In this document: positions 1 through 7,999 of the stretch, piece by piece
How the letters are laid out: each line of letters opens with the position of its first letter
How positions within the stretch are numbered: position 1 is the first letter of the stretch
From: Alsobacter soli
Lineage (GTDB): Bacteria; Pseudomonadota; Alphaproteobacteria; Rhizobiales; Beijerinckiaceae
NCBI RefSeq assembly: GCF_003004785.1
Contig: NZ_PVZS01000025.1
Span: 1-58,550, forward strand
DNA length: 58,550 bases
Direction: 5' to 3'
Program-made: the position numbers and the translations under genes
The notes under the pieces: generated by a model
Seen by the model: only the letters and a program-made list of their open reading frames with translations
What the model was told of the DNA's origin: nothing
Database searches by the model: none

Positions 1-35
1 CGACATCTCCCCCGCTGCGCGGGAGAGAGTCCCCC

Positions 36-160
36 GTCCTTGCGAGGAGCCCAAAGGGCGACGAAGCAATCCAGGGGGACCGGGCGCCATCCTGGTCACA
101 ACGGAGGGACACGCGCGCCTTGCCCCTGGATTGCTTCGTCGCTGCGCTCCTCGCAAGGAC
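36..160. repeat. Inverted pair of Rhizobiales-type palindromic repeats (family A)
   Basis: Copy one (36-74) runs from GTCCTTGCGAGGAGC to ACGAAGCAATCCAG, and a near-complement lies at 126-160. The two could pair into a long stem-loop. The same word recurs at 15934-15974, 17019-17114 and 41689-41797, always between genes. A shorter hairpin of another family (CTCCCCCGC / GCGGGAGAG) lies just left of it at about 8-28. Confidence 0.8.
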
Positions 161-458
161 GGAGAGAAGGCGGCCCAACCCCACCGCCGTCATCCCCGGC
201 CGGAGCGGCGAAGCCGCGCAGGGGAAGGGGATCCAGGGGCCATCCGCGCGAAAGTCGACCAGGAGTCAGCCCACGAAGGCTTGGCCGCCTCCGACAACCA
301 ATCCGCCCAGCGCCCCTGCCCGCCAACCCCGCCCCATTGACGCGGGGGCGTTCCCTTGATTTGAACAGCCGCTTCCGCCGGAAGGCGTCACACGCGTGTG
401 GCGCCGACGCGCGACAAGCTGGCTTTCCCTCAAGGAGCCCACAAGGAGGTTCGCAATC
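161..458 (+). other. Non-coding leader region before homospermidine synthase
   Basis: No convincing gene is seen here. Positions 188-240 carry a fragment of a GTCATCCCCGGCCGGAGC-type repeat that also occurs near 7832. A perfect 12-bp palindrome CACACGCGTGTG lies at 389-400, about 60 bp before the start codon. An AAGGAGGT ribosome-binding site lies at 443-450. I cannot place a promoter with confidence. Confidence 0.5.
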
Positions 459-1892
459 GTGACCACGCACCCCGTGCACGGCCGCATCAACGGCCCCATC
501 GTGATGATCGGCTTCGGGTCGATCGGCCGCGGCACGCTGCCGCTCATTGAGCGCCATTTCGAGTTCGACAAGTCGAAGCTCACCGTGATCGACCCGGTCG
601 ACACGGATCGCGCGCTGCTGGACAAGCACGGGGTGACCTTCATCCACCAGGCGGTCACGAAGGACAACTACAAGCACCTGCTCGGCCCGCTGCTGCAGGC
701 CGGCCCCGGCCAGGGCTTCTGCGTCAACCTCTCGGTGGACACCTCCTCGCTGGACATCATGGAGTTCTGCCGCGAGATCGGCGCGCTCTACATCGACACG
801 GTGGTCGAGCCCTGGGCCGGCTTCTACTTCGACAAGAGCAAGGGCCCGGAGAGCCGCTCCAACTACGCGCTCCGGGAGACCCTCCTGGAGGCGCGTCGCC
901 GCAATCCGGGCGGAACCACCGCCGTGTCCACCTGCGGCGCCAACCCCGGCATGGTCTCCTGGTTCGTGAAGCAGGCGCTGCTGAACCTCAAGGCCGACAT
1001 CGGCGTGCCCGGCGACGAGCCGACCACCAAGGCCGGGTGGGCGAAGCTCGCCCAGACGCTCGGCGTCAAGGGCATCCACATCGCCGAGCGCGACACCCAG
1101 CGCGCCAAGCAGCCGAAGCCGCGCGAGGTGTTCGTCAACACCTGGTCGGTGGAGGGCTTCGTGTCCGAGGGCCTGCAGCCGGCCGAGCTCGGCTGGGGCA
1201 CCCACGAGCAATGGATGCCGGAGAACGGCCGCACCCACCAGACGGGCTGCGGCGCCGCCATCTACCTGCTGCAACCGGGCGCCAACACCCGCGTCCGCTC
1301 CTGGACGCCGACCGCCCAGGCCCAGTACGGATTCCTGGTGACGCATAACGAGTCGATTTCGATCGCCGACTACCTCACGGTTCGCGACGAAAGCGGCAAG
1401 GCCATCTACCGCCCGACCTGCCACTACGCCTACCACCCCTGCGACGACGCCGTGCTGTCCCTGCACGAGATGTTCGGCCAGGAGGGCGTGCGCCAGCCGG
1501 AGTGGAAGATCCTCGACGAGAACGAGATCGTGGACGGCGTCGACGAACTCGGCGTCCTGCTCTACGGCCACGCCCGCAACGCCTACTGGTACGGCTCGCA
1601 GCTCTCCATCGAGGAGACCCGCATGATCGCCCCCTACCAGAACGCCACGGGCCTGCAGGTGTCCTCCGCCGTGCTCGCCGGCATGGTCTGGGCGCTCGAG
1701 AACCCGAACGCCGGCATCGTCGAGGCGGACGACATGGACTTCCGCCGCTGCCTCGAGGTGCAGATGCCCTACCTGGGCCCGGTGGTCGGCGCCTACACGG
1801 ACTGGAACCCGCTCACGAACCGCCCCGGGCTCTTCCCGGAGGACATCGACACGTCGGATCCCTGGCAGTTCCGCAACGTGCTCGTGCGCTAG
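459..1892 (+). CDS. hss: Homospermidine synthase
   Basis: Makes sym-homospermidine from putrescine by NAD-dependent aminobutyl transfer, a typical alphaproteobacterial polyamine route in the cytoplasm. The 477-residue product matches the usual length of the bacterial enzyme. A nucleotide-binding glycine motif GFGSIG lies at residues 18-23, and the saccharopine-dehydrogenase-like fold is conserved along the whole length. I chose the GTG at 459 because AAGGAGGT sits 9 bp before it. The frame stays open to 396, but the extra residues look non-conserved. The ornithine decarboxylase that would supply putrescine is at 12009, so the two steps are in the same region but not the same operon. The stop overlaps the convergent DUF2937 gene by 4 bp. 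Confidence 0.95.
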   Translation: MTTHPVHGRINGPIVMIGFGSIGRGTLPLIERHFEFDKSKLTVIDPVDTDRALLDKHGVTFIHQAVTKDNYKHLLGPLLQAGPGQGFCVNLSVDTSSLDIMEFCREIGALYIDTVVEPWAGFYFDKSKGPESRSNYALRETLLEARRRNPGGTTAVSTCGANPGMVSWFVKQALLNLKADIGVPGDEPTTKAGWAKLAQTLGVKGIHIAERDTQRAKQPKPREVFVNTWSVEGFVSEGLQPAELGWGTHEQWMPENGRTHQTGCGAAIYLLQPGANTRVRSWTPTAQAQYGFLVTHNESISIADYLTVRDESGKAIYRPTCHYAYHPCDDAVLSLHEMFGQEGVRQPEWKILDENEIVDGVDELGVLLYGHARNAYWYGSQLSIEETRMIAPYQNATGLQVSSAVLAGMVWALENPNAGIVEADDMDFRRCLEVQMPYLGPVVGAYTDWNPLTNRPGLFPEDIDTSDPWQFRNVLVR

Positions 1893-2389
1893 ACGCGGAT
1901 CCCGCGCGCTCGCCGCCGCCTGAACGGCGCGGCGGCGAGCCGCACCAGGCCATAGCCGCCCAGGAAGCCGAGGCCCGCGGCCACCGCGCCTTCGCCCGTG
2001 GTCGGCACGGCCGGCTCGAAGCTCTGGAAAGCCCCGCGCATCACCAAAGTGTCCGTGTCTTGGACCATCGCCCCGATGCGTCCGAAAGGGCCCGCAGCCC
2101 TCATCCGGTCCCGCTGCCGCTCCAAGGCTTGCAGCCGCGCCGCGGAGCTCTCGGCATCGACTCCGCGCCGCCGCGCCAAGTCGTCCGGATTGCCCCGGAG
2201 CCGCGCGATCGCCTCCGCCCGGCCGAGCTGGGAGGCCCGCGCGTCGGCGTCGAAGCGCTCCATGGCGGATTGCAGCTCGTCGATGGCGCCGCCCAGCCGC
2301 TGCCGGTACTGCTGCCCGAACTCCGGCACCTGGGACGCCGCGACCGCGCCCAGGAGCCCCGTCGCGAAAGCCAGCGTGCGCGACAGCAT
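1889..2389 (-). CDS. DUF2937 family membrane protein
   Basis: A 166-residue protein of the DUF2937 type. It has an N-terminal hydrophobic segment (about 1-20), a long charged, helical middle rich in Arg, Asp and Gln (about 30-110) that could form a coiled coil, and a second hydrophobic segment near 130-150 followed by an Arg-rich tail. This fits an inner-membrane protein whose central part is outside the membrane. The ATG at 2389 follows GGAGGGTCGCTG, an adequate ribosome-binding site. It lies 31 bp after the small gene at 2421 and may be the last gene of the zinc cluster, or have its own promoter. Function unknown. Confidence 0.75.
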   Translation of the reverse strand: MLSRTLAFATGLLGAVAASQVPEFGQQYRQRLGGAIDELQSAMERFDADARASQLGRAEAIARLRGNPDDLARRRGVDAESSAARLQALERQRDRMRAAGPFGRIGAMVQDTDTLVMRGAFQSFEPAVPTTGEGAVAAGLGFLGGYGLVRLAAAPFRRRRARGIRV

Positions 2390-2420
2390 CAGCGACCCTC
2401 CCTCCGGAGCGAACGCCCCC

Positions 2421-2699
2421 TCAGGAGCATTGTTCCTGGACCGCCTTCTCCACCAGAGGCCGGGTCAGGGCGACGAGGCTGCCGGCGATCTTCACCGCCC
2501 GGGTCTTCTCGCCGGCCCGCATCACCAGGATCACGGTCTCGAGCCCCGGGCAGGCCGGGTCCGTGCAGGCGATCTCGTTCACTGTGATCTGGTCGTCCTC
2601 GCCCAACCCGAGCGCCCCGGCGGCCCACGCCTTGACGCGGGCCACGTCCTCGGGATCGGGCCGCGGGGCCCGGAACCGGTCGAGGATCTCGCGCAGCAC
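2421..2699 (-). CDS. Conserved small hypothetical protein
   Basis: 92 residues, probably starting at the GTG at 2699, only 4 bp after the WD40 gene stop, which implies co-translation. It is acidic to neutral with no signal peptide or membrane segment. The centre has a CTDPACPGLET stretch with two close cysteines (about residues 45-50), followed by a hydrophobic strand VILVM and a basic KTRAVKIAG segment. I do not recognise a characterised family. Position behind CobW-like GTPase and WD40 genes suggests a cytoplasmic accessory role in the same zinc-related unit, which is inference only. Confidence 0.7.
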   Translation of the reverse strand: MLREILDRFRAPRPDPEDVARVKAWAAGALGLGEDDQITVNEIACTDPACPGLETVILVMRAGEKTRAVKIAGSLVALTRPLVEKAVQEQCS

Positions 2700-2703
2700 G
2701 GGC

Positions 2704-3720
2704 TCAGGCCGGCAGCGTGAGCACGCCGGCGGCCCCGCCTTCCGTGCCGAACACGAGGTGCTTGCCGCGCTTGTCCCAGGCCAGCGCCGTCACCGCCCCG
2801 CGCTCCGGATCGGCCTTGCGGACAAGCAGCTCGGCGCCGTCGTTCAGGCGCACCAGCAGAATGAAGCCGTCTTCGTAGCCCACGGCCAGCACCAGCGCGC
2901 CCGGGTGGAACGCCACCCGAGACACCTTCGCAGGCCGGATGCCGCACTCGCGCGGCGGTTTGCCCATCGGGCCTTCCTTGGACGAGAACGGCCACACGAT
3001 GGCGGCGTCAGCGCCGGATGTGGCCAACCAGTTCCCGTCATGGGACCAGGAGAACGAGCGCGTCTTCGACGGGTAGCCCGTCATCCGCATGTCCGCCTTC
3101 TCGGGCAGCCGCCATCCGTGCAGCGAATTCTCCTGCATGGAGGTGACCACGAAGCGGCCATCCGCCGACCAGGTCACGTCGAGGTGGGAGCCCTTCCACT
3201 CGAGCTTCTCGGGCTCGGCCTCCGTGTTGGGGAACCACAAGCTCACGCCGTTGTAGTGGCTCACCGCCACCCGGTAGCCCTTGGGCGCGAAGCACAGGCC
3301 CTGCGGGGTGCTGGGCGCCTGCCAGGTGCGGAGCCGGCCCTTGTCGTCCCGCGCCGTCACGATTTTGCCCGCCGCCCAGGCCAATGCGCCGCTGGGGCTG
3401 ACCGCGAGGGCGTCGATCCATCGCCCCTTGGAGTTCCCGACCTCCTCTGTGGCTCCGTCCGCGGTCGTGCGGACCACGCGGCCGTCGTCGCCGCCGGTCA
3501 CCAGCGCAGCGCCGTCCGAGGCGGCCGTCAGGATGCCGGCGTCCGGATGGGCCTCCACCTTGCGGGCGGCGCCCTCGCCCACGATGAGCAGCACCGAACC
3601 ATCGGCCAGCGCGAGCGTCGGCGTCTGCTTCAGGAACGCGGCCGCGACCACATGCTCGCCGGCGGCGTGCTCGACGACGAACTGGGTCAGGCTGGTGATG
3701 GAGGGAGTGGGCGAAGACAT
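2704..3720 (-). CDS. WD40 repeat (beta-propeller) protein
   Basis: 338 residues with repeated blades of the form AVSPSG..AWAA, CFAPKGYRVAVSH, TWSADGRFVVTS, SWSHDGNWLATSGAD and AFHPGALVLAVGY. This is a single seven-bladed propeller without a signal peptide, so a cytoplasmic scaffold is likely. It lies downstream of the CobW/COG0523 GTPase on the same strand, with a palindromic repeat (3797-3876) in between. The COG0523-WD40 pairing recurs in alphaproteobacteria near zinc genes (from memory), so a role as a partner for the zinc metallochaperone is plausible but unproven. The start codon at 3720 has only a weak ribosome-binding site. Confidence 0.85.
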   Translation of the reverse strand: MSSPTPSITSLTQFVVEHAAGEHVVAAAFLKQTPTLALADGSVLLIVGEGAARKVEAHPDAGILTAASDGAALVTGGDDGRVVRTTADGATEEVGNSKGRWIDALAVSPSGALAWAAGKIVTARDDKGRLRTWQAPSTPQGLCFAPKGYRVAVSHYNGVSLWFPNTEAEPEKLEWKGSHLDVTWSADGRFVVTSMQENSLHGWRLPEKADMRMTGYPSKTRSFSWSHDGNWLATSGADAAIVWPFSSKEGPMGKPPRECGIRPAKVSRVAFHPGALVLAVGYEDGFILLVRLNDGAELLVRKADPERGAVTALAWDKRGKHLVFGTEGGAAGVLTLPA

Positions 3721-3796
3721 GCGGTGGTCTTAACGCTCGCAAAGGCGGAGGAGAAGAGCGGACAGGAAGGCGAAATCGGGATTCGATGCTCCTCGC

Positions 3797-3876
3797 CGTC
3801 ATCCCCGGGCTGCCCCGGGGATCAACGTCCTGACCACGCCGTGGATGGCCGGGACAATCCCGGCCACGACGGAAGG
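3797..3876. repeat. Palindromic intergenic repeat (family B)
   Basis: Contains CCGTCATCCCCGGG, CCCCGGGGATCAACG and later GCCGGGACAATCCCGGCCA. It is a diverged, opposite-orientation relative of the elements at 15803-15881 and 22604-22680. It sits inside the putative zinc operon between the CobW-like gene and the WD40 gene, where its hairpins could lower expression of the distal genes. Confidence 0.75.
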
Positions 3877-3878
3877 CG

Positions 3879-4919
3879 TCAGGCCGCGCAGGCCTGGGCG
3901 CCGGCGCGGATCATCTCGGCGTCGAGGTCGCGGCCGATGAAAACGAGGCGCGACTGCCGCTCTTCGCCCGGCTTCCAGTCGCGCTGGAGGTCGCCATCCA
4001 GGATCATGTGCACGCCCTGGAAGACGAAGCGCTTCGGCTCGTTCTTGAACGCCAGGATGCCCTTGGAGCGCAGGATCTTCGGGCCCTCGCGCTGCGTCAG
4101 GTCGTTGATCCACGGCATGAACTTCTCGGGATCCACCTCGCCGAGCTTGATGGACACCGACTGCATGTGCTCGTCGTGATAGTGCTTCAGCCCGCCATGG
4201 TCGTGAGCGCAGCCCGGCCCGCACCCGTGATCATGGTCGTGATCATGATCATGGTGGTGGTGATGCCCCTCCCCTTCCTCCAGGAAGGCGGGCTCGATCG
4301 CCAGGATTCGGTCCAGGTCGAAGGCGTTCCGGCCGAGCACCGCGTCGAGCGGCACGGCCGCGCGCTGGGTCCTGTGCAGGGTGGCGTAGGGATTGATGGC
4401 GCGGATGCGCGCCTCCACCTCGGCCAGCTCCTCCGGCGACACCAGGTCGGTCTTGTTCAGGATGATCACGTCCGCAAAGGCGATCTGGTTCTTGGCCTCC
4501 GGCGCGTCCTTGAGGCGTTCGGTGAGCCACTTGGCGTCCGCCACCGTCACCACCGCGTCGAGGCGCGCCTTGTCGGAGACGTCCTGGTCCACGAAGAAGG
4601 TCTGCGCCACCGGAGCCGGGTCGGCAAGGCCGGTGGTCTCCACGATGATGGCGTCGAACTTGCCGCGCCGCTTCATTAGGCCCTCGATGATGCGGATCAG
4701 GTCGCCGCGCACGGTGCAGCAGATGCAGCCGTTGTTCATCTCGAACACTTCCTCGTCGGCCCCCACCACGAGGTCGTTGTCGATGCCGATCTCGCCGAAC
4801 TCGTTGACGATCACGGCGTATTTCTTGCCGTGCTGCTCGGTGAGGATGCGATTGAGAAGCGTCGTCTTGCCGGCGCCGAGATAGCCGGTGAGCACCGTGA
4901 CGGGGATCTTGTCGGACAT
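3879..4919 (-). CDS. CobW/COG0523 family G3E GTPase, His-rich, probable zinc metallochaperone
   Basis: 346 residues. Walker A GYLGAGKTT at 12-20, the metal-binding CxCC motif CICC at 65-68, ETTGLADP and NKTD guanine-specificity motif are all present, with a C-terminal CobW domain. Between the domains (about residues 220-250) is a stretch of alternating His and Asp with two further Cys, typical of zinc-binding members. COG0523 proteins can be cobalamin, nitrile hydratase or zinc chaperones. Here the gene follows znuCBA by 65 bp behind Zur-like boxes, and no cobalamin genes are near, so a ZigA/ZagA-like zinc role is favoured. An ATG at 4919 is used; no strong alternative is seen. Confidence 0.9.
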   Translation of the reverse strand: MSDKIPVTVLTGYLGAGKTTLLNRILTEQHGKKYAVIVNEFGEIGIDNDLVVGADEEVFEMNNGCICCTVRGDLIRIIEGLMKRRGKFDAIIVETTGLADPAPVAQTFFVDQDVSDKARLDAVVTVADAKWLTERLKDAPEAKNQIAFADVIILNKTDLVSPEELAEVEARIRAINPYATLHRTQRAAVPLDAVLGRNAFDLDRILAIEPAFLEEGEGHHHHHDHDHDHDHGCGPGCAHDHGGLKHYHDEHMQSVSIKLGEVDPEKFMPWINDLTQREGPKILRSKGILAFKNEPKRFVFQGVHMILDGDLQRDWKPGEERQSRLVFIGRDLDAEMIRAGAQACAA

Positions 4920-4984
4920 TGGGTCTGTCTCTCGCGAACGGATGGCCTGGACTCGGACGAGCGAAGGCGTGGGCGGCCGGCAGG

Positions 4985-5899
4985 TCAGCTCGAAAGGGCC
5001 GCGCTCAGCTCTCTTATATTGTTGCGCATCATGTCGATGTAAGTCCCCGCGGGGCCGCCCTGCTCCGAGAGCGCATCGGAATAGAGCTTGCCGCCGATCT
5101 TCGCCCCGGTCTCCTTGGCGATCCGCTGCATGAGCCGCGGATCGGAGATGTTCTCAAGGAACACGGCAGGGGTCTTCTCAGCCCGCACCTGCCTGATGAT
5201 GCGGGCCACGTCGGCGGCGGACGCCTCGGCCTCGGTCGAAACGCCCTGGGGCGCCACGAATGCGATGCCGTAGGCCCGGCCGAAATACCCGAAGGCGTCG
5301 TGGGTGGTGATCACGCGCCGCCGCTCCGGAGGAATCCGCTCCACCGCGGCCCGCACCTCGCGATCGAGAGCGTCCAGTCGGGCCAGGTAACCGGACGCGC
5401 GCGCCTCGTAGGCCGCCCGCTCGTCCGGATCCGCCGAGATCAGGGCGTCCCGAATGGCGGCCACGTAAAGCTTGGCGTTGGCGATGTCCTGCCACGCGTG
5501 CGGGTCGGCCCCGCCGTGGTCATGGCCATGGGGCTGTTGCCCTTGCCTCTCTCCGGGCGCGATCGGCTTGACGTCGGCGGCCGCCGTGACGACGGCGGCC
5601 TTGGAGCCGGACGACCTGATGAGCCGGTCGATCCAGCCTTCCAGGCCCAAGCCGTTGATGACGATGACCTTCGCCGCGCCGAGCGTCTTCGCGTCCGCCG
5701 GGGTCGGCTGGTAGACATGCGCGTCGCCGTTCGGCCCCACCAGGGCCGTCACTTGCACCCGATCCCCGCCGACCTCCCGGACGAAGTCGGCCAGGATCGA
5801 GAAGGTCGCCACGACCGGCAGCTTCGGTCCCTGCGCGAAACCGGGAACCAGGCTCGCTGCGAACAGGAGTGCGACCAGAAAGGCGCGGCCTTTGGGCAT
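4985..5899 (-). CDS. znuA: Zinc ABC transporter substrate-binding protein ZnuA
   Basis: Periplasmic zinc-binding protein of the cluster A-I solute-binding family, 304 residues with an N-terminal Sec signal ending near VPGFAQG. A short His-rich loop (PHGHDHGGADPHAW) near residue 125-140 supplies metal ligands, and a second conserved His lies in TTHDAFGYFG. The loop is much shorter than in E. coli ZnuA. The frame is open well upstream, but the ATG at 5899 begins the signal peptide and lies 8 bp after znuB. A manganese role is possible for this family, but the Zur-like boxes and neighbouring CobW gene favour zinc. Confidence 0.9.
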   Translation of the reverse strand: MPKGRAFLVALLFAASLVPGFAQGPKLPVVATFSILADFVREVGGDRVQVTALVGPNGDAHVYQPTPADAKTLGAAKVIVINGLGLEGWIDRLIRSSGSKAAVVTAAADVKPIAPGERQGQQPHGHDHGGADPHAWQDIANAKLYVAAIRDALISADPDERAAYEARASGYLARLDALDREVRAAVERIPPERRRVITTHDAFGYFGRAYGIAFVAPQGVSTEAEASAADVARIIRQVRAEKTPAVFLENISDPRLMQRIAKETGAKIGGKLYSDALSEQGGPAGTYIDMMRNNIRELSAALSS

Positions 5900-5907
5900 G
5901 GCTTCTC

Positions 5908-6780
5908 CTAGGCCTCCAGGTGCCGCCGCGGCAGGAGGCGCGTCAGCCATCCCCGCTCCGTACCGAACAGCAGCGAGGCCGCATACGCCCCGCCAGCCGT
6001 CAGGATGATCGCCGGCCCGCTGGGCAGCCCGGCATGGTAGGACAGCAGCAGCCCCGCAACGCTGGAACCGATCCCAATCCCGGTTGCTATTCCGATCAGG
6101 GCTGTGAGGTCCTTGGCCCAGAAGCGCGCGGCGATGGCAGGCAACATCATGATCCCGACCGCCAGCAAGGTCCCGAGGGCGTGGAATCCGGCGACGAGGT
6201 TCAGCACCACGAGGCCCAGGAACGCCAGATGGGTGGGGCCGCCCATGCGGCTGACGGACCGGAGAAACCCAGGGTCCACGCTCTCCATCACCAAGGGCCG
6301 GAACAGCACGGCCAGCGCGAGCACGGTGACGGAGGAAATGCCGGCCAGGAGCAGCAGGGTGGCGTCGTCCAGAGCCAGCACGCTGCCGAAAAGGACGTGG
6401 AGCAGGTCGATGCTGGACCCGCGGACCGAGACGAGCGTCACCCCGAGAGCCAGCGAGAGCAGGTAGAAAGCCGCCAGCGAGGCGTCCTCCTCCAACGCCG
6501 TGGTGCGCGCTACCGCGCCGGCGAGAAGCGCTACAGCCAATCCAGCGGCCAGGCCCCCCACCGTCATCCATCCGAGCGACAGGCCTGTGAGCAGGTAAGC
6601 CGTGGCGGCGCCCGGCAGGATGGCGTGCGCCATGGCGTCCCCAACGAGGCTCATGCGGCGCAACATCAGGAACACTCCAAGAGGACCGGCGCCCAGCGAC
6701 AAGGCGATGGAGCCGGCCAGCGCGCGGCGCATGAACTCGAATTCCGCAAAGGGACCGATCACGGCGTCGTAAGGGGACAC
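5908..6780 (-). CDS. znuB: Zinc ABC transporter permease ZnuB
   Basis: Inner-membrane permease of the ABC-3 family, 290 residues with about eight to nine hydrophobic helices and the family signature GDAMAHAILPGAA near residue 50. The conserved LNLVAGFHALGTLLAVGIMMLP-like region lies in the second half. It is flanked 55 bp upstream by znuC and 8 bp downstream by znuA, which fits a single znuCBA transcript. Substrate choice between zinc and manganese is not readable from the permease itself. Confidence 0.9.
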   Translation of the reverse strand: MSPYDAVIGPFAEFEFMRRALAGSIALSLGAGPLGVFLMLRRMSLVGDAMAHAILPGAATAYLLTGLSLGWMTVGGLAAGLAVALLAGAVARTTALEEDASLAAFYLLSLALGVTLVSVRGSSIDLLHVLFGSVLALDDATLLLLAGISSVTVLALAVLFRPLVMESVDPGFLRSVSRMGGPTHLAFLGLVVLNLVAGFHALGTLLAVGIMMLPAIAARFWAKDLTALIGIATGIGIGSSVAGLLLSYHAGLPSGPAIILTAGGAYAASLLFGTERGWLTRLLPRRHLEA

Positions 6781-6835
6781 GGTCGCTCCTGGGGGCGGGC
6801 CTTGTGGATCGGGGGCCGCAAGCGGTGCAGTGCGC

Positions 6836-7569
<734 letters not shown>

Positions 7570-7570
<1 letters not shown>

Positions 7571-7707
7571 CAGCGCATCGCCCATCCGACGAGGGCCCAG
7601 ATCGCCATCACCACGCCGGCGGCGCCGAAAAGCCTCTGCGCAGCCGACAGCCGCAAGAGGGAGAACGGCGCGCGTGCGGCGATGGCGTGGGAACGACTGT
7701 GAGCCAC
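7570..7707 (-). CDS. Small single-helix membrane protein, first gene of the znu operon
   Basis: A 45-codon frame starting at GTG 7707, nine bases after GGAG, and ending in TGA whose last base is the A of the znuC ATG. The product has a basic N-terminus (AHSRSHAIAARAP) and one hydrophobic C-terminal helix (LFGAAGVVMAIWALVGWAMR). This looks like a one-pass membrane peptide. It sits between the Zur-box promoter and znuC, so it would be made under zinc starvation. I do not recognise a family. It could be a transporter accessory peptide or a leader that couples translation of znuC. The exact overlap and ribosome-binding site make a chance frame less likely. Confidence 0.6.
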
Positions 7708-7745
7708 AGGGAGAAACTCCAGCGGGCCCGGAGGCCAGCCAGGAA

Positions 7746-7774
7746 GTGTTACAACATAACAGTCCCACCGCCAA
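7746..7774 (-). promoter_or_regulatory. Candidate sigma70 promoter of the znu operon
   Basis: On the minus strand TTGGCG (7769-7774) and TAACAC (7746-7751) are spaced by 17 bp, about 40 bp before the small ORF. The -10 element overlaps the first Zur-like box, the expected geometry for repression. Confidence 0.45.
7748..7760. promoter_or_regulatory. Zur-like box 1
   Basis: GTTACAACATAAC, flanked by T and A, gives TGTTA-N5-TAACA arms. It is the exact reverse complement of the core of box 2, 34 bp away, and covers the candidate -10. It resembles alphaproteobacterial Zur sites, which are AT-rich palindromes of GTTATxxTATAAC type. Confidence 0.7.
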
Positions 7775-7778
7775 GCGG

Positions 7779-7797
7779 AACGTTATGTTGTAACGTT
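7779..7797. promoter_or_regulatory. Zur-like box 2
   Basis: AACGTTA-TGTTG-TAACGTT, a perfect 7-bp inverted repeat around a 5-bp centre. It contains GTTATGTTGTAAC, the reverse complement of box 1. The centre-to-centre distance of 34 bp is about three helical turns. Two boxes suggest cooperative Zur binding. Confidence 0.7.
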
Positions 7798-7999
7798 TCG
7801 GTCGGTGCAGCGGCCGGCTCGATTCTTCACGCGGTCATCCCCGGCCGGAGCCAGGCAGGGTCGGAAGGGAAGGCCAGGGCAGCGCGCGCCGAGCCTGCCG
7901 GTTCGCGCGCTGGAACAAAAGCGGGCACAGATCCCCTGCATCCCCTTGGCGCTTCGCGCCGGATGACGGCGATCGTGGAGAGAGGCCCAGCCTCTCGCC

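Noticed and set aside
96-1571. Long minus-strand open frame opposite homospermidine synthase
   Set aside because: It is exactly antisense to a conserved enzyme, is rich in Ala, Gly, Arg and Val as expected from GC-rich shadow frames, and has no recognisable domain.
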